In this document: positions 1 through 6,475 of the stretch, in pieces
Layout of the letters: each line of letters opens with the position of its first letter
How positions within the stretch are numbered: position 1 is the first letter of the stretch
Assembly: GCA_036939975.1 (NCBI GenBank)
Contig: JALLPB010001129.1
Location: forward strand, 1-11,076
DNA: 11,076 nt
Direction of reading: 5' to 3'
DNA from: Cyclostephanos tholiformis
Taxonomy: Eukaryota > Bacillariophyta > Thalassiosirophyceae > Thalassiosirales > Thalassiosiraceae
Translations under genes and position numbers: made by a program
Notes under the pieces: generated by a model
Database searches by the model: none
The model's input: the letters and a program-made list of their open reading frames with translations, nothing else
Told to the model about the DNA's origin: nothing

Positions 1-660
1 ATTACTCTGTAGCCTGCATATGGTATTAGTACTAATAGTACAAAAAAATAACAAATGACTGTTGACTGATTCCTGTGCCACAGGCCCTGTCGGCTTGTTA
101 AGTATTAAATTAACACTTATAAGTGAGTCATGGTCATCTATGCCAAGGGGTCCACCAACTCACACTTATAAGTGTCCACTGCCACACATCATGCTTGCAT
201 GAGTCCTCTCCTGGCAGATACTGCTCAATGACTGGTTTGACTGTCAACAAGTATTCAACTTCAAAATAAAAAGCATGAAAGAACGGACTTAAAAGGTGGC
301 TGCAACAGCATGATGGGAAACAGTAAGATTGCATTTTTTCAGTAAGTATCTACTATTAGAGTTATTTTATTTAGTGCAAGTAACTAGTAACTAGTATTGA
401 CCTGTTACTCTCTAAAATAGTAAAGTAAGTACTCACTATTAATTATGTGTAACACATAGCATAAAGTAACACAAGTTTTTCATAATACCCTCATCTCCAA
501 TAAAAAATGACAGAAAGTTTTGTCAATGGGAAGCTAAAGGTGCTAAATAGACAAAACATAATTTTTTGTCTAGTTCCTGCATACCCCTATTTTGGTCTTT
601 TTTTGGCGCAGAATGGTGTTAGTGCATTTTTTGAACTAGATCCCACATTAAAAATCTAAC
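1..660. other. AT-rich intergenic DNA without a gene
   Basis: No reading frame here has a recognisable motif, a convincing start or the GC-rich third positions seen in the genes to the right. The only open frame of any size (134-334, minus) is a low-quality Cys/Ser-rich translation that I regard as chance. The visible structure is the palindromic pair at 113-175. The rest is AT-rich with many A and T runs. Confidence 0.6.
113..175. repeat. Pair of CACTTATAAGTG palindromes in inverted arrangement
   Basis: The perfect 12-bp palindrome CACTTATAAGTG occurs at 114-125 and again at 163-174; the second copy extends to 14 bp (162-175). The first is followed by AGT and the second is preceded by ACTCA, so the two copies also form a larger inverted repeat with a spacer of about 30 bp. 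This could be a fold-back end of a decayed element or a pair of protein-binding sites. The repeat is directly visible; the role is unknown. Confidence 0.6.
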
Positions 661-687
661 TTGAGGAGACATGCCACACTTTGCATT

Positions 688-862
688 CTACCAACCCCGG
701 TACCTCTCTTGTGGGTGCTCACTGTCCTAACTCACGATCTACCACCCCTGGTACCTCTCTTGTGGCTGCTCTTTGTCCTGACTCACTGTTCTACCATCAC
801 CGGTACCTCTCTTGTGGCCACTTGTCATCCTAACTTGCATTCTACTACTCCTGGTGTTTTGC
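688..862 (+). repeat. Degenerate tandem repeat, 51-52 bp unit, about 3.4 copies
   Basis: Units start at CTACC on positions 688, 739 and 791, with a truncated and more diverged copy from 842. Each full unit carries the core GGTACCTCTCTTGTGG followed by a TGTCCTAACTCAC-like part. A further diverged copy of the core (GTACTTCTCTTGTA) appears near 1876, so the repeat once extended, or was copied, across this AT-rich region. The frame through it (661-867) simply reads the repeat and I do not treat it as a gene. Confidence 0.75.
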
Positions 863-1530
863 ATTGAGTGCATTGTTTATCATGTTCTCCTTTTGACTAA
901 CATGTTCAGCACATCTTAATCTTTGATTATCAGCATTCTTTGTGTGATACGATTCTCTAGGATCAGCATGAAGATTCATCACATTATCTGGTGCTGAATT
1001 GTGCCATTATTTCTGTGTTAGTGTGTTATTTATATTGTCATGATGATTATATTGTCATGTTGTTATTTTGTCATGTTGTTATTTTGTCATGTTGTTATTT
1101 TGTCATGTTGTTATGTCATGTTTTATTATTGTCGTGTTGTTATATTGTCGTTTTGCTACATTGTCATGTTATTTTTATTGCTTGTTGTTATATTGTCTTG
1201 TTGATATTGGGGCATTCCCCCAAAAACAAAAACATAAAGACAGATGCCATTTGAACATAAAAATATATTTTTAACCCTAATTTAACCATATCTTATGTTT
1301 TTTGACTTATGGACATATTAGACTAACACCCCCCCCCCCATTTGGATAAGGCTTATCCTTGACATCAAAACATAAAAGGGGGCACTCAATTCCACTCCAA
1401 TCCACTCCATCCTCTCCACCCCACTCTTCCCATCCACTCGCCACACATAAAAAACAAAATCACCACTGCCACCAGTTGCGTTGATATCATATTTTGTGGC
1501 AACAAAATGTACTGCGCCAGCCTTATCATC
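863..1530. other. Non-coding AT-rich stretch between repeat blocks
   Basis: No supported gene. It contains the TGTTATTTTGTCA array (1026-1204), a C11 run at 1329-1339, a short inverted repeat GGATAAG/CTTATCC at 1344-1358 and a CT-rich stretch of ACTCCA/CCACTCC type around 1385-1440. Two short frames around 991-1274 read only the T-rich array as Cys/Val/Leu-rich peptides and are not credible proteins. This stretch may be the 5' flank of the degraded element whose coding relic begins at 1531. Confidence 0.5.
1026..1204 (+). repeat. TGTTATTTTGTCA-type tandem array, 16-bp period
   Basis: Three perfect 16-bp copies of ATTTTGTCATGTTGTT lie at 1065-1080, 1081-1096 and 1097-1112, flanked on both sides by diverged copies (TATATTGTCATG, TATTGTCGTGTTGT and similar). 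The same vocabulary returns at about 1800-1850 and 1915-1975. Confidence 0.8.
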
Positions 1531-1740
1531 ATGCCAAAAGGATTCTCCTATTCACAGGAAGAAGTCGATGACTTTCTAATAAAAAGAGAAACTTCCAATT
1601 TCAGCAACTGGATGGAAGAGGATTGCTGAGACTCATTTGTTGAGGTACCCCAATCAAAAATGAAGTGTTGACTGCCTCATGAGGAAGTTTAGGAGCTACA
1701 CAACAAGAAATTTCCTACAGGCAACTCTCTTTGCCAACAA
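1531..1740 (+). pseudogene. Relic of a SANT/Myb-like domain protein (repeat-associated family)
   Basis: Three frames in succession give one protein-like string. ATG at 1531 begins MPKGFSYSQEEVDDFL; from 1592 a second frame reads LPISATGWKRIAETHLLRYP and, after an in-frame TGA (1661-1663), SVDCLMRKFRS; from 1693 a third frame reads ELHNKKFPTGN. Together these follow the layout I recall for a SANT/Myb-like domain common in stramenopile genomes: FS-x-EE start, LPI...W..IAE.H..RYP middle, then SVD-L-RKF and LHNKK-PTG. At least two frameshifts and one stop break it, so it is not functional as read. I think it is a copy of a multicopy, repeat-linked gene, possibly of DUF6818 type. The family name is from memory and uncertain; the decayed coding character is clearer. 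Confidence 0.55.
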
Positions 1741-1770
1741 GCCATTTGCTGAGCCGCATTTAAAGTTTTT

Positions 1771-2385
1771 AATAATTGAAAAAATGGATGCATATGCTCC
1801 ATTGTTATGTTGTTACATTGTCGTGTTGTTGTTGTTTATTGTTGCATTGCTATTGTAATTAACTGATCTACCGAAGTACTTCTCTTGTACTACTTGCATA
1901 GCTGATCTACCATTTGTTATTGTCATGCTGATATTGTTGTGTGTTTATTGTTATTGTTGTGTTGCTATTGTATGTAACTGATTTACTCTCATTCTACTTA
2001 CTTACCTGATCTACCCTGACATATTTACGGTACACACCAATAACAATGACGATGATGAGGACTATGACAAAGATGGCTTTATATCTGATTTGTATCGACT
2101 TTTTATTTCCATATGGTAATACTCAATGGGATGGCAGCCAAACAGTCCACTAAGGGGCACTATAATGCTTCACCTGATAAGGATGCTAAATCAGCTTAAA
2201 TGAATGTCTGAGTGAGTACTGTTCATGTGTAATGTCCTTCTCCTCCTCAAGTGATCTCAATCTCTCATCACCAAACATATGATTCACATAAAATAATGGG
2301 TTGCCTTTTTAATGCTTAATAGGCTAAGGAGGTAAAGTGTTTGTTGAACAATCGACGCACCATGATTTACGATGGCGTGTTCTGG
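1771..2385. other. AT-rich non-coding stretch downstream of the SANT-like relic
   Basis: No supported gene. It holds the second TTGT-rich repeat block (1800-1990). From about 2031 a short acidic frame of DDDEDYDKDGF type (2047-2079) may be a further fragment of the degraded protein at 1531, but it soon meets a stop. The right end is the downstream flank of the kinase gene on the minus strand, whose stop codon is at 2386-2388. I see no clear poly(A) signal for that gene. Confidence 0.45.
1800..1990 (+). repeat. Second block of TGTTATTGT-type degenerate repeats
   Basis: Imperfect units such as TGTTGTTACATTGTCGTG and TTATTGTTATTGTTGTGTTG alternate with CTGATCTACC segments (near 1863, 1903 and 2011). 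Both sequence types also make up the blocks at 688-862 and 1026-1204, so these are probably pieces of one larger, decayed repeat family. Confidence 0.55.
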
Positions 2386-3922
2386 TCACGTGAAAAAATC
2401 AGGAACTCTCATCCTCACCCCCTCCTCAAAGTATTTATGACACAAGGCATCGTCGGCGCTGATCCTATCTCGCGGGTTCAACGTCAACAGCTTACCCAGC
2501 AGGTCGAACCCGGCCCCATCCAGGTAGGACTGACCACCGCCTCCCGCGGCCGTGAAGGAGGGGGACTTGACCGAGAATCGTCGACCGAGCTCCGAACCGT
2601 CCCTACCCCGCCACTTGAACATGCCCGCGTTCGGCAACGACGCGAATTCCGGCCAGTTATCGTCCGTCGGCGTGCCGAGCAAATGGAATATTTTCTGTAT
2701 TTGCTGCGCGAGCAGTGGTAATATTGGAGGGTAGAATTTGGAGAAAATTCTTGGTGTTGGGAACGGTACAAGACGCCGGATCGATACATATATTGCGACG
2801 TTTGCTGCGACGATGTACTCACGTCCAATTCGCCTGTTCCCTTCATTATAGCATCCTTGATCAATAGCTCGCCAAAGATGCATCCGACGCTTTTTCGAGG
2901 AAACGAATGAAATGATCGATTGTGCGGTACACCGCAATATAGATGAAATTAGAGAAGTAGGGCGGGGGGAAAGGTTGGACGTACGAAGGAGGGACAAGGG
3001 GTTGTTGTCGTCGACAAGAGACGAATGTAATAACTCACCTCCACATGTCGATTTCCGGACCGTACCTTGACTCGCCGAACAGTAATTCCGGCGACCTGTA
3101 CCATAGAGTCACGACCATCTGCGTCATTTTACGGTACGGCACCTCGTACTTCCGTGCCAATCCGAAATCGCAAAGCGCTATTCGTCCCGTCTCGTGCACT
3201 AGTATATTGCTAGTCTTGATATCGCGATGCAGGAACCACCTGGAGTGAACGTGCGATAGCGCCGATAGTATCTGATGCATCATGAACTTGACCTCCGATT
3301 GCGCGAATGGCGTATTCGCTCCACGGGCTACGATCGTCCTCCCCCTCCCCCCCCCCCCACCCCCCGTCGTCATCGCGGCCTGCAGGTCCATTTCCATGCA
3401 TTCCATGACCATGTACACCTCATCCCGCGGATTATCCCCGACGACCATCTCCCGCACCGTCACGATGCACTCGTGACGTAACGATAGGAGTATTCCGATC
3501 TCGCGCAATGCCGATATTGGAAAACCCTCCTTCGTCATGTCGGGATCGACGTCGAATTTGATCTGCTTGAGGGCCACGATCTCCCCCGTTGCTTTATCCC
3601 TCGCCTTCCAAACGACGCCGTACGTGCCCTCGTCGAGGTGGGATAGGCGCTCGTATGAGTCGTATACGGATCGACATCCGTCGAGGAGGGGATTGTGCAT
3701 GCGGCGGAGGGGATGGGCTGGGGTGGTGGTGATCGGCATTTCGATCGTCGGCGTCGGGAGCAGGCCCGCGTCATCACGGCTGCCACTGGCGGCGCATTCC
3801 GTGGACGATTGTCCGTCATCATCGTTACGTCGAGAGTGATCGGGCGGCGCCGAGTCCCGGGCTCGGCCGCCGTCGTCTCTGTCGTCCTCGTCATCGGAAC
3901 TCCATCGATCGCGCTTCGGCAT
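2386..3922 (-). CDS. CDK11 (PITSLRE)-type cyclin-dependent protein kinase, three exons
   Basis: This gene encodes a 422-residue Ser/Thr kinase when exons 3922-3039, 2889-2823 and 2703-2386 are joined. The introns (149 and 119 nt) both start GTGAGT and end AG, and the joins restore DMW-SVGCIFGELL and GTGELD-QIQKIF in frame. Visible motifs are the glycine loop DEGTYG (97-102), catalytic Lys119, cyclin-binding helix PISALRE (135-141), HRDIKTSN (232-239), DFG (252-254), activation-loop Thr267 before VVTLWYRSPE, and Arg397. PISALRE and the SVGCIFGELL context point to CDK11/PITSLRE kinases, which pair with L-type cyclins and act in transcription and pre-mRNA splicing in the nucleus. The first 90 residues are charged and disordered, like a short version of the CDK11 N-terminal region. 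A Gly/Arg-rich insert (187-203) sits just after the hinge. The protein stops soon after the kinase fold. The start ATG is the first in frame and opens the divergent promoter. CDK10 is the main alternative. Confidence 0.9.
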
Positions 3923-4168
3923 GTTTGATGGGGGCGGCGCGGCAAGAAGAGCTATCTCCCGTCTGTCTTTTGACTTTTTTTGTGACTCAGTCTGCTCTAC
4001 ATGTGATCTACGTGGGAATAGTACTTCCTTCCGGAATAAAAAAAATCACCTTTCACACAACAAAAAAAAATATTAACAATAATAGTAGGTAGTAGTTAGT
4101 CATGTCACCACAAAAAAAAAGAATTTCTCTGGTAATTCAAAAACGTCCGTAAAAAATAACATTCCACC
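3923..4168. promoter_or_regulatory. Divergent promoter between the kinase and bZIP genes
   Basis: These 246 bp separate the start codons of the minus-strand kinase (3922) and the plus-strand bZIP gene (4169), so both promoters must lie in or next to it. It is AT-rich on the bZIP side with several A8-A9 runs. It contains one perfect TGACTCA (3983-3989). No TATA box is placed with confidence. Confidence 0.6.
3983..3989. promoter_or_regulatory. TGACTCA, consensus AP-1/GCN4-type bZIP site
   Basis: TGACTCA is the classic half-site-overlap palindrome bound by bZIP dimers in fungi and animals. It lies 180 bp upstream of the ATG of a bZIP gene and 61 bp upstream of the kinase ATG. Autoregulation is possible but is only inference: a seven-base match in this length of DNA is not rare, and these basic regions may prefer another site. 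Confidence 0.35.
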
Positions 4169-6242
4169 ATGATGGCGTCCCACCAACGGGAGGACATCGC
4201 ATCGAAGTTATTGCATTCCTCCGACGCGCGCATCGCCGAGGCCGCGAAGCGCGTGTTCTCGTCGTCTTCGACGATGACGACGACGTTGCCCTACCTCGCC
4301 CCGTCGTCGTCGGCGAGTGATGGGGGCAACGTCCCATTCGAGGAGGGCTCGTCTCCCATGATGGACGACGGATGCTGCGACGACCTGCGACTTACCTCGT
4401 CCGGAGGACTAAACAACGATGGAGGGGGAGGACTACACGGGAAATGCAATACGAAGATTATCGATGGGGGGGGGGAGGACGACGCGGATTCCGTCATATC
4501 AAATGACGGCGATGCCCAGGCGAACGACCGTGTGGATGGATGCCTCAAGAGGAAGCCGTCGTCGTCGACAGACAGGCTAAAGCGCAGGTGAGAGACTGGA
4601 TGGGGGGGGGGGGGGGAGGGTGTTATTTTTTATCGTCGCGATTGGGGCGTTGTTGGGCGTTATTCCGTCTCTGTTTTCGCCATGGTCGGGCCGTGGGGGG
4701 GGATCAGCCATGCAGAAGGACTGGAACGAAACTCAGATATTTGACAGGAGGCATAACTGTCGTTGGCAGATGAAATGGGTCGTTGCGATGTGTGAATAGT
4801 CTATTTTAGACATGGTACTGTTGACGCGCCAGGATGTTTTTTTGTGTACTTCGGAATTAGTACAAATAAGTCGCCCCCAAAGTTCCGAATGCTGGATGGC
4901 TCACGTGGTGGATCTGCTGCTGTTGTTGAAGAAAACCTAGCTAAAATTGTTGAAGTGAGGAAAAACATGAAGCGGACTCGGTTGTTGTTTGTCCTCCACC
5001 AACATCATGGACATTCATGGTTGTCTCATCATTCCATCCATTGGAGTTTGTCTCTCTTAAAATCTCTTGAGCAAATGTCATTATCTTCGCATCCACACTA
5101 AACCCATGATTCCCTCCTCCTCCTCCTTCTCCTCTGCATCATCTTCATCTTGTACTCGCCCCAATCGTGCTTACCGCTCTTCGGTCTTCAGCCGAGAGCG
5201 CAATCGCATGCACGCCCGAAAGACGAGACAGCGCAAGAAGGAGCACATGCAGAAGCTCCAGAATCGCGTTGATGAGCTGAAGCACGAGCAGATACGTATA
5301 AAGCAGGCCATCAGCGAGAAGAACACCGCGAGCATCCTCCTTGGTTTGTTCCAGAATGGCGATGACGGAAGCAAGGACAACGGAGGATGCGGCGGCGCCC
5401 CCATCGCCGACGATCCGAGGGTGGAAGCTCTGCTGAGGAGGTCGTCGGAGGACATCCCCGACGCGTCCAACATCCCCGAGCTTCCCGCGCTCATCCTGCC
5501 AGGCAATGGAAAGAGAAAGTTCGCGGACGGCGGCGGCGACGCGAACAACAACGGCGATGGTAGGGACCTGCTCCCGGCGGACGAGGCCCTACTGGAGGAT
5601 GGCATCGACTACATGCTATTGGGCAAGGACCGGTCGGCGTGCACCCCCGCCGAGCTCGATCAGATACGACGCGAGCGCAATCGCATGCACGCCAAGCGTA
5701 CCAGGGATAGGAAGCGAATATTCATGGAGGAGATGGAGGTCATGATCAAGAGGCTCGAGGACGAGAACTCGCTACTTCTGTCACATGCGAATATGGTGAA
5801 TGCCCACGTACCACCATCCAACGCGGCGGTCGGAGACGATCCTGGCATGACGTCGTGCATGCAGGCCATCACCCCGTCCGGTCGTTCGTCAACCGCTGAC
5901 GATGGTGGTGACGACGACGAGCGACTGGTGAGCAAGAAGGGTGATTTCCTGAATCAAATCGAATCCCTATTGGCCGCCGCCGGGTCCTTCCAGAGGAACG
6001 GTGGCGTCGTGGAGTGCGAAATAAACGCGATCACGTGCGCTGAGTCGGACGTTACGGCGTCCACGAGCCGGTCGGATCACAATAGCTTGTGCGAGGAGGA
6101 GTACGAGGAGGACGACCGCCACAGTCGTCACGAACTTCTGGGCTCAAGCCCGAGTAAAAGGCAGCGCATCGCGATGGACGTGCCGAGCTCGGTTCCCAAG
6201 TCGATCACGACTACGAACTACGGTCCCGTTATGTCCTCTTGA
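4169..6242 (+). CDS. Tandem (double) bZIP transcription factor, two exons
   Basis: Joining exons 4169-4587 and 5192-6242 gives a 489-residue protein. The donor is CAG|GTGAGA and the acceptor CTTCAG|C; the join supplies the start of the first basic region (LKRS-RERNRMHARKTR). bZIP 1 has the N-x7-R signature at Asn144/Arg152 and heptads Leu162, Leu169, Ile176. bZIP 2 has RRERNRMHAKRTRDRKR with Asn303/Arg311 and heptads Met321, Leu328, Leu335. Such domains bind DNA as dimers in the nucleus; KRK and KRQR clusters could serve as nuclear signals. The linker and C-terminus are acidic and Ser-rich, with an EEEYEEDD patch that may be an activation region. The N-terminal 125 residues are Ser/Gly/Asp-rich. 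Two ATGs open the frame (4169, 4172) after CACC. If the intron were retained, ATGs at 5067 or 5106 would give shorter proteins that still carry both bZIP domains. An AATAAA lies 25 nt past the stop. Confidence 0.87.
4588..5191 (+). other. Unusually long intron of the bZIP gene (604 nt)
   Basis: The other four introns I place here are 90-149 nt. This one opens with GTGAGA, has a G15 run at 4602-4616, and ends in a long pyrimidine tract (TCC/TTC-rich, 5110-5188) before CTTCAG. An AT-richer frame at 4844-5101 (MYFGISTNKSPPKF start, basic RKNMKRTR part) has no domain I recognise and no splice sites that fit the flanking phases. It may be an inserted fragment, or the 5' part of an alternative transcript beginning inside the intron. 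Confidence 0.6.
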
Positions 6243-6475
6243 CTATCCCGAGTTACCTCTTTTGTAAATAAACCGTTTTTGTCGTATTTTGGTTCGACAA
6301 AGGCGAATACATCATAGGATGTCACGTGGTGTCGTTGGGCAATCATATCTATTTTTTGCATAATGTTTATTAAATGTATTTTTATTCTTATTTATGAGAA
6401 AACTATTATTAAATGAATTTTTCTTTTTTCTACCGATTGGTAGACATATTCCATTCCTATCTGATGAGGTGCAGT
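6243..6475. other. Convergent intergenic spacer with 3' ends of two genes
   Basis: The bZIP gene ends at 6242 and the membrane-protein gene, read from the other strand, ends at 6476. The 233 bp between them are AT-rich. AATAAA occurs on the plus strand at 6267-6272 and on the minus strand at 6371-6366 and 6386-6381, placed sensibly for poly(A) addition to each transcript. Use of this hexamer in diatoms is variable, so these are candidate signals only. The two 3' UTRs probably lie close together or overlap. Confidence 0.5.
6267..6272 (+). terminator. Candidate poly(A) signal AATAAA for the bZIP gene
   Basis: AATAAA begins 25 nt after the TGA stop of the bZIP gene and is followed by a T-rich stretch. 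The position fits a cleavage and polyadenylation signal. No transcript evidence is available from the sequence alone. Confidence 0.4.

Noticed and set aside
661..1274. Short plus-strand frames over the tandem repeats
   Set aside because: They only translate the repeats and lack any protein feature or coding composition.
3035..3945. Other frames over the kinase exon on both strands
   Set aside because: They overlap an unmistakable kinase domain and read as Arg/Pro-rich shadows.
4844..5101. Frame inside the bZIP intron as a separate gene or internal exon
   Set aside because: No recognisable domain, and no splice signals in a phase that fits both flanking exons; the direct join already rebuilds a complete basic region.
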